From the NCBI RefSeq assembly GCF_008932435.1, contig NZ_WBWE01000004.1, forward strand, positions 186,001 through 250,000: a DNA stretch of 64,000 nt. Direction: 5' to 3'. Under the pieces are notes generated by a model. That model was given only the letters and a program-made list of their open reading frames with translations. It did no database searches and was not told the origin of the DNA. This DNA comes from Brucella pseudintermedia. GTDB lineage: Bacteria > Pseudomonadota > Alphaproteobacteria > Rhizobiales > Rhizobiaceae. Made by a program: the position numbers and the translations under genes. Below, piece after piece: positions 8,054 to 15,544 of the stretch (position 1 is its first letter; each line of letters begins with the position of its first letter).

Positions 8054-9465
8054 CCAGAACCAATGCAACGCCAAAGCCGAAACTGCTCACTGTAGGCGAA
8101 GCGAAGGCGCTCGACTTGCCACGGATGACCGAGCTGTTCACTGCCCACCTCAATCCGGGCCAGCTTCATTTCATGAAGCTGCTCGGCTTTCATAAGGTGA
8201 AGATCGAACGCGCGGAAGGCATGTATTATTACGACCAGAACGGGCGCCCGATTCTCGATTTCTTCGGCGGGTTCGGATCGCTGGCTTTCGGCCACAATCA
8301 TCCGCGCATTCTCGAAGCGAGGCGTCTATTCCAGGAAGAGATGCGCCACGAGATCGCCATCGCCTTCATGTCGCAATATGCAACTGCTCTCGCATATGAC
8401 ATTGCGGCCTGCTCGCCCGGCGATCTGGATATGGTGTTTCTGGGGTCTTCCGGCTCGGAAGCGATGGAAGCCGCAATCAAGGTCGCGGAGCGCGCTGCCG
8501 GTCCGAGCAAGCCGAAGATCGTCTATGCGGAAAACTCATTCCACGGGAAGACGAAGGGCGTTCTGTCCATCACGGATGGCGGGCTTTATCGCGGCGAATT
8601 CAAGCTGGTCGACAACACTGTGCGTGTGCCTTTCGGCGATATAGAAGCCATTGAAAATGCGTTTCGCGCGGACCCTGAAATCGGGGTGATCGTGCTTGAA
8701 ACGGTGCAGGGCGGCGGCGGCATCATTCAGGCTGATGCAGAGTTCTGGCAGAAGCTGCGTGGCCTGTGTGACCAGTATGGTGTCATCTGGATCGCCGACG
8801 AAGTGCAGTGCGGGTTGGGACGAACCGGGAAATTCTACGCTTTCGAGCATTATGGCGTCATACCGGATGTCACCGCGCTGGCGAAATCGCTTGGCGGCGG
8901 AAAGACGGCTATGGCCGCGATGATTGCCCGTCGCGACATCTATATGAAGGCTTATGGCACGCCAAAGACGGCGATGATTCATGCCATGGCAACCTTTGGC
9001 GGGATCGGCGAAGCCTGTGTCACTTCCATCGAAGCCTTGAATGTTCTGTACGACGAGCATCTGATCGATAACGCAGCCGAGGTAGGGGATTACCTTCTGG
9101 AAAGGCTGCGAGAGGTGCAGAGCCGCTATCCCGCGCTTGTGAAAGACGTGCGCGGGAAGGGGATGATGGTGGGGCTGGAGTTCCACGATTTTTCCCAAAC
9201 CATGCCGGCTGTGCTGCGGCCAGTTCTGGCGATGCTGGATGAAAAGCTGAAAGGCTCGCTCCCTGGCTTCATCGGCAGCCATCTGCTGCGCGATCACAGG
9301 GTTCTGGTCGCCTTTACCGAATATAATCGCAATGTCATTCGTCTTGAGCCACCGCTGATCTGCGAACGCCAGCATGTGGATGCGTTCATCAAGGCGCTGG
9401 ATGAAGTGCTTTCGCGCGGTATCGTCCGGATTGTGCGCGATTTCGTCAAGGCTCAAATCAAGTAG
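8050..9465 (+). CDS. Class III PLP-dependent aminotransferase
   Basis: A 471-residue fold-type I aminotransferase of class III. Visible features are the phosphate-binding GSSGSEAMEAAIK region, the PLP aspartate in DEVQCGLGRTGKF (Asp250) and the Schiff-base lysine in ALAKSLGGGK (Lys279). Class III enzymes usually aminate omega-aldehydes; HpnO, which aminates a ribose-derived aldehyde on hopanoids, is a member acting on a lipid-linked pentose. Here translation is coupled to the epimerase gene. I infer amination of a lipid-linked or free sugar-derived aldehyde, but an amino-acid role is not excluded. Confidence 0.8.
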   Translation: MTRTNATPKPKLLTVGEAKALDLPRMTELFTAHLNPGQLHFMKLLGFHKVKIERAEGMYYYDQNGRPILDFFGGFGSLAFGHNHPRILEARRLFQEEMRHEIAIAFMSQYATALAYDIAACSPGDLDMVFLGSSGSEAMEAAIKVAERAAGPSKPKIVYAENSFHGKTKGVLSITDGGLYRGEFKLVDNTVRVPFGDIEAIENAFRADPEIGVIVLETVQGGGGIIQADAEFWQKLRGLCDQYGVIWIADEVQCGLGRTGKFYAFEHYGVIPDVTALAKSLGGGKTAMAAMIARRDIYMKAYGTPKTAMIHAMATFGGIGEACVTSIEALNVLYDEHLIDNAAEVGDYLLERLREVQSRYPALVKDVRGKGMMVGLEFHDFSQTMPAVLRPVLAMLDEKLKGSLPGFIGSHLLRDHRVLVAFTEYNRNVIRLEPPLICERQHVDAFIKALDEVLSRGIVRIVRDFVKAQIK

Positions 9466-9476
9466 GTGGATTCCAC

Positions 9477-11168
9477 TTACGGAACAAGACCATGGCGAAG
9501 CAGCAAATCCCAACAAGGGTTCAAGGCGATAACGGTTCGATCCTTTAGCGCCTCGGCGTATATTTTCTGCAGGGCAAGGCGATTTGTCGTGGGCGGACAT
9601 TTCGGACGCAATACGCCGTCAGTTGCTTCCACGGCGGCTTTCGCTTCTTCGGACAGAGCGGGAACCGTGCGGAAAGGGTCAGCGCCGATCTGGATATGCC
9701 GTGTAGCGTCACGGTCCAAAACCCAAGCGAAAGGGTTGACGAAATCAAGCGTCATGATGCTTTGCAGGCGAGTGTTGATGCGGTTTTCGAAGGATTTCAG
9801 ATCCTTCACCATCTGGTTTGCAGAAAGGAGCCAGAAAACCTGAAAGTCAATTTCCGAAAAAAGCTGCCAGCTGGGTAGCTGGCCCTGTTTGGCCAGTGTT
9901 TCGAAAGCGGCACTGTTCTCCGGGTAATGCGACTGGAAAAGTTCTGCGCGCTGCAGGAAATCGGGCCGTGTCAGCACCTGCCCCATGTCCTTCAATTCCG
10001 GCAATGACGGCCGAACATAAGTGGGCGCCACAGCGACGGCGCGCAAGGTCCTGTGCGCAACCTTGGTGAAAGTCGGAATGACGCAGAAGGCGGCCAATAT
10101 CAGGAAAGCGAGCTTGAAGTTCGGACTGCGAAGCTGCACCCGCTGAAAGATCATGATCAGAACAGGCCAAAGAAAAATAAACTCCTGGCTGCCGGTGTTC
10201 TGGGTTTCAAGGATGACTCCGCCGAGCAACCCGACAGCGAGCCAGACGGAGCTTCGGTCGAAGAAGCGGGGGCGTTCGCTGGAGGCCTGAGGACCGGTCC
10301 GGCGCTGCTCGTTCCAGAAAAGCATCACGACCAGGACTGAAGCGGGTAGAATGACATCCAGCTTCAACGATATGACGGTCAGGAACCGCGGAAGCAGGGC
10401 TTCTTCATTCAGTGCCAACAGTGTGGCTATATCGCGCACATAAGCGCCGACTATTCCGTTGTGCAATTCAAGAACGGATAAAGCTGCCGAAGCAGCGACT
10501 GTCGCCAGAAGGACATGACGGACCGAGATTCGTCCGCCCAGAAGCGCTGCAAGCCCGAACAGCCCGCCTGCGAGAAAGCCGGTAACTTTCATCAGGAGCA
10601 GGGCGAACATCGTCGTCGCGCAAAACAGCGCAAGCTTTGGGCTGTCACGCATAAACATCAGCCCGCACATGAGCACGTAAAGCAGAAGCGACGTGTGACG
10701 GTTATAAATACCGAAGCCGTCCAGTCCGGGATACGGATAGAAGCTCTGCGTGTTGGCGGGAAAAGTCGCGAAAACCAGAAATGGAACAAGGAGGAGAAAT
10801 CCGGTGGTCCGGCTTTGGGAACGAAGCTCGGCCAGCAGCCAGAACATCAGTGGGGCTGCCACGATCAATATGGACCATTGCACAAGCAACAACGGCTGCG
10901 CTTTGGGAAACAGGGATTGTCCCCACGCGAAAAGATAATAGCCAAGCGGTCCGACCGGTGTGGCGAAGTCCAAATTGGGAACCTGCCCCATCTTTATGCG
11001 CTGGGCTGCATCGAAGTAGATGTAGCTGTCCCAGTACATGGGGCCGATAGGGGCATTGAGCTGGAATGACAGAAGAACAATCAGCAGGATGAGCGCAAAG
11101 GCCAGCCAGAACAGAGGCGCGGATAACAGCGGCGCTTTTGCCGTTTTGAAGGTCGTACCGAAGAACAT
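9477..11168 (-). CDS. Polytopic membrane protein, GT-C glycosyltransferase-like
   Basis: A 563-residue protein with roughly ten to twelve hydrophobic segments. After the first helix it shows a periplasmic loop with WDSYIYFDAAQRIKMGQ and DFATPVGPLGYYLFA, the acidic first-loop layout of GT-C enzymes such as ArnT and PMT-family transferases, which use polyprenyl-phosphate sugars. The ATG at 11168 is preceded by a purine-rich GGGAGTGGGG; a TTG 28 codons upstream is possible. It converges on the lipid-sugar operon with only 11 bases between stops and is a natural candidate for the transferase using that lipid donor. No closer family could be named. Confidence 0.7.
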   Translation of the reverse strand: MFFGTTFKTAKAPLLSAPLFWLAFALILLIVLLSFQLNAPIGPMYWDSYIYFDAAQRIKMGQVPNLDFATPVGPLGYYLFAWGQSLFPKAQPLLLVQWSILIVAAPLMFWLLAELRSQSRTTGFLLLVPFLVFATFPANTQSFYPYPGLDGFGIYNRHTSLLLYVLMCGLMFMRDSPKLALFCATTMFALLLMKVTGFLAGGLFGLAALLGGRISVRHVLLATVAASAALSVLELHNGIVGAYVRDIATLLALNEEALLPRFLTVISLKLDVILPASVLVVMLFWNEQRRTGPQASSERPRFFDRSSVWLAVGLLGGVILETQNTGSQEFIFLWPVLIMIFQRVQLRSPNFKLAFLILAAFCVIPTFTKVAHRTLRAVAVAPTYVRPSLPELKDMGQVLTRPDFLQRAELFQSHYPENSAAFETLAKQGQLPSWQLFSEIDFQVFWLLSANQMVKDLKSFENRINTRLQSIMTLDFVNPFAWVLDRDATRHIQIGADPFRTVPALSEEAKAAVEATDGVLRPKCPPTTNRLALQKIYAEALKDRTVIALNPCWDLLLRHGLVP

Positions 11169-11286
11169 GAAACCCCACTCCCATGCGTAATGCGCAGAGA
11201 TTAACGGCTGACCCTTAAAACAACAGAAATAGGGAAAGACCGCTTGACCCAACTCGATTTCAAAAGGGGACTTCCAGATATGAGAA

Positions 11287-11398
11287 CGCCCACTGCACTG
11301 GGAGGAGGAGTGTGCAGTGGGCGAATCTATAAAGCGCGATTGGGAGGAGGAGTATCGCGCTTCGCGTTCGGTTTTTGGGAGGAGGAGTAAAACCGAAC
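11287..11398 (-). ncRNA. sRNA array of three CCTCCTCCC-loop hairpins (cuckoo/CcsR or ar14-like)
   Basis: Read on the minus strand, three hairpins carry the identical 13-base loop ACTCCTCCTCCCA. Stems are 10 bp (11366-11375 with 11389-11398), 9 bp (11332-11340 with 11354-11362) and 12 bp (11287-11298 with 11312-11323). Stem sequences differ but remain perfectly paired. The CCUCCUCCC loop is the anti-Shine-Dalgarno motif of the alphaproteobacterial cuckoo/CcsR RNAs and of the ar14 (NfeR1) family. A -10/-35 pair lies just upstream. The first stem begins at the predicted transcription start. No strong U-tract follows; the 12-bp third stem may act as the end. Confidence 0.82.
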
Positions 11399-11404
11399 AA
11401 CCGC

Positions 11405-11433
11405 AAGATAGGAATACGGCGTCTCGCTTGCAA
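11405..11433 (-). promoter_or_regulatory. Promoter of the minus-strand hairpin array
   Basis: On the minus strand TTGCAA (11428-11433) and TATCTT (11405-11410) are separated by 17 bases. The predicted start, about 7 bases downstream, coincides with the 5' edge of the first hairpin at 11398. Confidence 0.65.
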
Positions 11434-11473
11434 GGGGCAACCTTGCAATGCAGATATGCATTTTTGTGTGACT

Positions 11474-11515
11474 AAAAAGAAACCGCCCCGCAGCGATCTA
11501 GCGCGCAGGGGCGGT
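11474..11515 (-). terminator. Terminator-like hairpin upstream of the minus array
   Basis: An 8-bp stem ACCGCCCC/GGGGCGGT (11482-11489 with 11508-11515) is followed on the minus strand by TTTCTTTTT. It closely resembles the plus-strand hairpin at 12046-12086, including an internal GCGCG and ATCGC. No gene ending here was recognised, so it may terminate an undetected RNA. Confidence 0.65.
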
Positions 11516-11529
11516 ACTCCCTCCTCCAA

Positions 11530-12045
11530 GTGAGACGAACAATAACTCCGCTCATGAAGAAAGCAACCCCTAATATAACTACATAAATTTCAGAAAATAC
11601 TGAAAATAGTATACGATTATCCAGTGGAGCGCCGTTCTGCACTTCGTCGACAGAAGCACGGACAGCTACGTTGCAGTCTGGTTTGTCCGTATACGCGTCG
11701 AGTTCTTGGAGTTTGTTCCAGAATTCGTCTTTTGGGCTGCAAATGGCAATTTATCTGCGTTCCCATGCTGCCTATTTTTCCTGCGCATAATCGGTCCCGA
11801 AAAAGACTGCGGCTTTTCGGGGCGAGTAGAAAACCACCATTTCCGCACACATACGCGGTTCTTTGATTCAATCTCCTGGACGGTCGTGAGGCGAAGAAAT
11901 GTTCAGGAAAACAAAGGGGCCTCAACCTCTGGGAGATATTGTCTGCGGATTTTCTAACAATGGTGCAAATTGCCTATTTATTTTTATCGAAGCTGTGATT
12001 AAGTTCCGTCATCTTCTTCGCTTGGGGGCTTTCGAGGAAGGTACG
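11530..12045. other. Spacer between the two inverted sRNA units, no gene recognised
   Basis: About 515 bases lie between the two homologous terminator hairpins. Short open frames exist on both strands but have no ribosome-binding site, no recognisable domain and arginine/serine-rich composition typical of non-coding frames. One hairpin is visible at about 11788-11820 (CCCGAAAA with CTTTTCGGG). I see nothing else I can support. Confidence 0.5.
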
Positions 12046-12086
12046 CCGCCTCAGCGCGTTCATCGCCGCGGGGCGGTTTTCATTTG
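12046..12086 (+). terminator. Terminator-like hairpin upstream of the plus array
   Basis: A 7-bp stem (12046-12052 with 12070-12076) is followed by TTTTCATTT. It aligns with the minus-strand hairpin at 11474-11515. The distance from its end to the first array hairpin, about 75 bases, is the same in both units. Confidence 0.6.
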
Positions 12087-12125
12087 GGGTGTGGAAAGTG
12101 CATATCAGCAATGCAAGCTTGTTAA

Positions 12126-12154
12126 TTGAGTGGGCGCGCCGAAGGGATTATTAA
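12126..12154 (+). promoter_or_regulatory. Promoter of the plus-strand hairpin array
   Basis: TTGAGT (12126-12131) and TATTAA (12149-12154) are spaced by 17 bases. The predicted start near 12161 is two bases before the first stem, the same arrangement as in the minus array. Confidence 0.68.
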
Positions 12155-12160
12155 AAATCC

Positions 12161-12277
12161 ATCCCGGCTTGCTCCTCCTCCCAAAAGCCGGGCCGGAGCG
12201 CGATATTCCTCCTCCCAATCGCGCTTACTGATCAAGCCCGCAACGCTCACCTCCTCCCGAGCATTGTGGGCTTTTCT
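12161..12277 (+). ncRNA. Second sRNA array of three CCTCCTCCC-loop hairpins
   Basis: Three hairpins expose CTCCTCCTCCC-type loops. Stem 1 is CCCGGCTT/AAGCCGGG (12163-12170 with 12185-12192), stem 2 is AGCGCGAT/ATCGCGCT (12197-12204 with 12218-12225), and stem 3 is a 14-bp imperfect stem (12234-12248 with 12259-12273) with loop ACCTCCTCCC. Stem 3 is followed by TTTTCTGTATTT and so doubles as the terminator. The middle stem sequence is shared with the middle stem of the minus-strand array. The loop motif is that of the cuckoo/CcsR and ar14 sRNA families, proposed to act by base-pairing with ribosome-binding sites. Confidence 0.85.
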
Positions 12278-12377
12278 GTATTTCGGTCACGTAATTTTTC
12301 AGGCTGGAACGTATTGTTAGTTCCAGAATCGCAGCTAACGTTCCATTTTCATTGTGCGTGCACTCCTGAGAGCTCGC

Positions 12378-12427
12378 CCGCCTCGCGCCCCTAAGCCCCC
12401 CGCCCAAACGCGAGGCGGTTCCTTTTG
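12378..12427 (+). terminator. Terminator-like hairpin with C-rich loop
   Basis: A perfect 10-bp stem CCGCCTCGCG/CGCGAGGCGG (12378-12387 with 12409-12418) encloses a 21-base C-rich loop and is followed by TTCCTTTT. It lies 100 bases beyond the plus array; the transcript it would end is not evident. An inverted repeat (GGAACG with CGTTCC, about 12306-12344) precedes it. Confidence 0.6.
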
Positions 12428-13087
12428 AGCGGAACCTTCCCAAAACTTTAGCTTCCAATGCGTTCGGAAGAATTTATTCCAACTGAAGTGAGCTTCATTG
12501 GACACCGAAGGCCTTAGGAAAGCTTCTCTTTCTTCGGTTATTATGCGCCGCTATGGGAGGCAGGCGCTCTGCGTTGCGTTTTGTTTCCGAATTTCCGGAA
12601 TCGGCGGCGTCGATATGCGATGTCAGTCCTTTGACCTGTGATCACCTTCCGCAATGGATAAAATATACTTTTAAAAATATCGATTTAATTATATTATATT
12701 TCTCTCTCTGCACAATTTCTGCTCAGTTATCTAAATAAAATTTATTATAAAATTATAATACATTACGTAGCGTCAATTTTGATTGGAATTTAAGTTTATA
12801 TTTTTCTGTATCGACTTCTGTGGACGGTCGAAGAAACGACAATGATCGGTCCAATTATCCGTTTACAATCAAGAGGAAGTTGAGTCGCTTTCGATCTTGA
12901 GGCGGCTCCGACTGTTCGGGCGGGCATGATGTTGCGTTCTGTGCCTGTCGGCGGATTCCTTGCGGGTAGTTGTGTTCTGATCGTCGAATGGAATGGTTTC
13001 TCCAATTCAGGAGACCTTCACGCTTCAGAAATTAACCATCCGTTAACCATTGCGCATATAGACCGGATAAACCGTTTTTTAACCAAG
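12428..13087. other. AT-rich intergenic region upstream of minC
   Basis: No gene was recognised. From about 12655 to 12815 the sequence becomes strikingly AT-rich, with runs such as TTAATTATATTATATT, unlike the GC-rich surroundings. It probably holds the minC promoter. Frames reading into minC from upstream (from 12926) lack a Shine-Dalgarno sequence and family similarity before residue 55. Confidence 0.5.
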
Positions 13088-13816
13088 ATGAATCAAGTGC
13101 TAACACAGTCTCGTCCAATCCGCTTGAAAGGGAGGTCCTTTCTGGCGCTGGTCCTCTCGCCTGAATTGCCGCTCGACGGCTGGCTCGACAAGCTGGATGA
13201 TCTTGCAGCGCGTTCAGTCGGTTTTTTTCTCAATCGTCCGATCGTCCTCGATCTGGAAAATGTAACGATTGAACGCCCGCAACTGGTGCAGTTGCTTGAG
13301 GATCTGGTTAGCCGCGGCGTCTGGATTACGGGTTTCGAAAATGCGCGGCCTTCGCTTCTGGGACCCGGGATGCCGCCGGCGATGCGGGGCGGGCAGCCTG
13401 CCGCCGATTTCGATCCGGAAATCGCGGAATCGAAACCGAAGGAACGCACGCCAGCCGCGCCCGCATCGGTGCAACTCGTCAAGGCAGTCCCTTCCATGGT
13501 CGTCACCGAGCCGGTTCGATCCGGCCAGTCGATCTATTTTCCAGACGGCGATGTGACGATTGTCGGTTCTGTTGCATCCGGTGCGGAAGTGGTGGCTGGC
13601 GGCTCGATCCACGTCTATGGCGCACTGCGCGGCCGGGCAATGGCGGGAACGGCCGGAAACGCCGATGCGCGCATTTTTTGTCGCAAGATGGAAGCTGAGC
13701 TCGTCGCTATCGATGGTCTCTACAAGACGGCCGAAGACATGGAGAGCAGATTGCGCGGACAAGCCGTACAGCTCTGGCTCGACGGCGACTATATGATGGC
13801 CGAAACGCTGGGCTAG
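13088..13816 (+). CDS. minC: Septum site-determining protein MinC
   Basis: MinC with MinD blocks FtsZ ring assembly away from midcell. The 242-residue protein starting at ATG 13088 has the N-terminal FtsZ-inhibiting domain (LKGRSFLALVLSPE) and, after a proline/alanine-rich linker, the C-terminal beta-helix domain containing VRSGQSIYFPDGDVTIVGSVASGAEVVAGGSIHVYGALRGRA. A longer frame from 12926 adds 54 unconserved residues and is not used. minD follows after a 146-base gap and minE overlaps minD, forming the usual minCDE order. Confidence 0.95.
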   Translation: MNQVLTQSRPIRLKGRSFLALVLSPELPLDGWLDKLDDLAARSVGFFLNRPIVLDLENVTIERPQLVQLLEDLVSRGVWITGFENARPSLLGPGMPPAMRGGQPAADFDPEIAESKPKERTPAAPASVQLVKAVPSMVVTEPVRSGQSIYFPDGDVTIVGSVASGAEVVAGGSIHVYGALRGRAMAGTAGNADARIFCRKMEAELVAIDGLYKTAEDMESRLRGQAVQLWLDGDYMMAETLG

Positions 13817-13962
13817 CCTGTTTCCCGGCAGGCGGAAATGCCTTGGGGAGCAGACGTTCGAACCGATTCCGGGCACGTTGAGTGTCACAAAAGAAAAGCA
13901 GAGCATCTCATATCCCGGGTAACGGATGTTCTGGAGGCGCGCGGGAGATACAGGAGACAAAT

Positions 13963-14778
13963 ATGGCAAAAGTGATTGTTGTAACTTCCGGTAAAGGTGG
14001 CGTTGGCAAAACGACATCTACCGCCGCAATCGGCGCCGCGCTGGCGCAACGCGGCGAGAAGACCGTCGTTATCGATTTCGATGTAGGCCTGCGTAACCTC
14101 GATCTCGTCATGGGAGCAGAACGCCGCGTCGTGTTCGATCTGGTCAATGTCATTCAGGGCGATGCAAAGCTTCCGCAGGCTTTGATCCGCGACAAGCGTC
14201 TTGAGACGCTCTACCTGCTGCCAGCCTCGCAAACGCGCGACAAGGATAACCTGACCACCGATGGTGTCGACCGCGTTATGGAAGACCTTAAGAAGGAATT
14301 CGACTGGATCATTTGCGACAGTCCTGCCGGGATTGAACGCGGTGCCACGCTCGCCATGCGCCATGCCGATATGGCCGTGGTCGTCACAAATCCCGAAGTG
14401 TCGTCGGTGCGCGACTCCGATCGCATTATCGGTCTGCTGGACGCCAAGACGCTCAAGGCCGAGCGTGGCGAACGCGTCGAAAAACATCTCCTCCTGACCC
14501 GTTACGATCCGGTACGCGCTGAACGCGGCGACATGCTGAAGGTTGATGACGTTCTGGAAATCCTGTCCATTCCGCTTTTGGGCATCATTCCGGAAAGCCA
14601 GGATGTTCTGCGGGCGTCCAATATTGGTTCCCCCGTAACGCTGGCCGATCAGCGCAGTGCGCCCGCATTGGCTTATCTCGACGCAGCCCGCCGCCTTGCC
14701 GGTGAAGAAGTGCCGATGACTGTTCCATCCGAAAAGCGCGGCCTTCTGGGTAAACTTTTCGGAAGGAGAGCGGCATGA
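13963..14778 (+). CDS. minD: Septum site-determining ATPase MinD
   Basis: A 271-residue ParA/MinD ATPase. The deviant Walker A motif GKGGVGKTT spans residues 10-18, [11 protein letters not shown] follows near residue 40, and the C-terminus ends in an amphipathic membrane-targeting helix ([14 protein letters not shown]). ATP-bound MinD dimers bind the inner membrane, recruit MinC, and are released by MinE. The start at 13963 is supported by AGGAG about 9 bases upstream. The minE start overlaps its stop codon by four bases. Confidence 0.97.
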   Translation: MAKVIVVTSGKGGVGKTTSTAAIGAALAQRGEKTVVIDFDVGLRNLDLVMGAERRVVFDLVNVIQGDAKLPQALIRDKRLETLYLLPASQTRDKDNLTTDGVDRVMEDLKKEFDWIICDSPAGIERGATLAMRHADMAVVVTNPEVSSVRDSDRIIGLLDAKTLKAERGERVEKHLLLTRYDPVRAERGDMLKVDDVLEILSIPLLGIIPESQDVLRASNIGSPVTLADQRSAPALAYLDAARRLAGEEVPMTVPSEKRGLLGKLFGRRAA

Positions 14779-15044
14779 GCCTGTTTCGTTTTTTCAGCAA
14801 ACCTGCTTCCGCGCCACAAGCGCGCGAACGGTTGCAGGTTCTGCTCGCCCATGAAAGGGCGTCACATGAACATTCCGATCTCGTCGCGGTGCTGCGGGAG
14901 GAAATCCTCGCCGTGATCGCCAAGCATATCCAGATCGATCGTGACAAGGTCAGCGTGAAAATGGATCGGGGCGACCAGATGTCGACGCTTGAAGTCGATA
15001 TCGAACTTCCCCTGAAGACGAAAGCGAAGGTGCGGGCAGCCTGA
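14775..15044 (+). CDS. minE: Cell division topological specificity factor MinE
   Basis: An 89-residue MinE. The N-terminal membrane/MinD-interacting part ([23 protein letters not shown]) and the C-terminal dimerization part ([20 protein letters not shown]) are both present. MinE stimulates MinD ATPase and drives the pole-to-pole gradient. Its ATG overlaps the minD stop (ATGA), indicating translational coupling. Confidence 0.96.
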   Translation: MSLFRFFSKPASAPQARERLQVLLAHERASHEHSDLVAVLREEILAVIAKHIQIDRDKVSVKMDRGDQMSTLEVDIELPLKTKAKVRAA

Positions 15045-15087
15045 TTACACCAATCTTGCGGATAGCCAGAAAGATGGAGGGAAAACC

Positions 15088-15258
15088 ATGAACCGCGGTG
15101 CACTTCTCACCAGATTGAAGGAGCTTCAGGAGCTTCCAAAGTTTCAGAAGCGGGATATCTGTAGCATAAGCGCTTTCTTGCAGCTCGAGGCGCTGGCAGA
15201 ACATGTCAGGGTTTGCGAAGAAGCGGCCGGTGTCGCACAAACGGGGCAGGATCAATGA
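15088..15258 (+). CDS. Small hypothetical protein downstream of minE
   Basis: A 56-residue ORF that starts 43 bases after minE. A strong Shine-Dalgarno sequence (GATGGAGGG) is 7-8 bases before its ATG. The product is soluble, leucine- and glutamate-rich (LLTRLKELQELPKFQKRD), with three cysteine/charged segments and no family I recognise. A stem-loop overlaps its stop codon. Its position suggests cotranscription with minCDE. Confidence 0.6.
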   Translation: MNRGALLTRLKELQELPKFQKRDICSISAFLQLEALAEHVRVCEEAAGVAQTGQDQ

Positions 15259-15268
15259 TCCTGCCTTT
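15245..15268 (+). terminator. Stem-loop ending the min operon
   Basis: GGCAGGATC/GATCCTGCC (15245-15253 with 15257-15265) forms a 9-bp stem with a 3-base loop, followed by TTT. It overlaps the stop codon of the 56-residue ORF. Confidence 0.6.
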
Positions 15269-15340
15269 CTCGTGATCGCCTGAGCGAACATGAGGGCTCT
15301 TTGCCAGGCTAACCAGAGAACGGATTTCGATGTTCGGGCG

Positions 15341-15424
15341 TTACGGCACGGCAAAGAACATCTGCAAATAGCAGCCGAGGAAGACGAGGGCGATCAGCGC
15401 CGCGATGAGGAGCAGAAGTTTCAT
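15341..15424 (-). CDS. Possible 27-residue membrane peptide
   Basis: A short frame from ATG 15424 to TAA 15341 encodes one hydrophobic helix (MKLLLLIAALIALVFLGCYL) and a short tail. The LGC could be read as a lipobox. There is no good Shine-Dalgarno sequence. The 286-base gap between the min operon and argP holds nothing else I can identify. Confidence 0.35.
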   Translation of the reverse strand: MKLLLLIAALIALVFLGCYLQMFFAVP

Positions 15425-15544
15425 TTTTGATGCATCGCTCAATTGCTGTTCACATTCAAGAAAACAGATGGTGATTGAACGGCGGGTAAGGAAAAGCCTT
15501 GCCCCGGTTTCCTGTCTTATGGTGGCCTGCCGGTCGGATGACCG

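Noticed and set aside
11287-12277. Repeated GGGAGGAGGAGT units as a CRISPR array or simple tandem repeat
   Set aside because: Each unit is a loop inside a different perfect stem and spacing is set by hairpins, not by uniform spacers; the structure is that of sRNA hairpins.
12926-13087. Extended N-terminus of MinC from the ATG at 12926
   Set aside because: The first 54 residues do not match MinC and would make it longer than the family; ATG 13088 gives the expected start.
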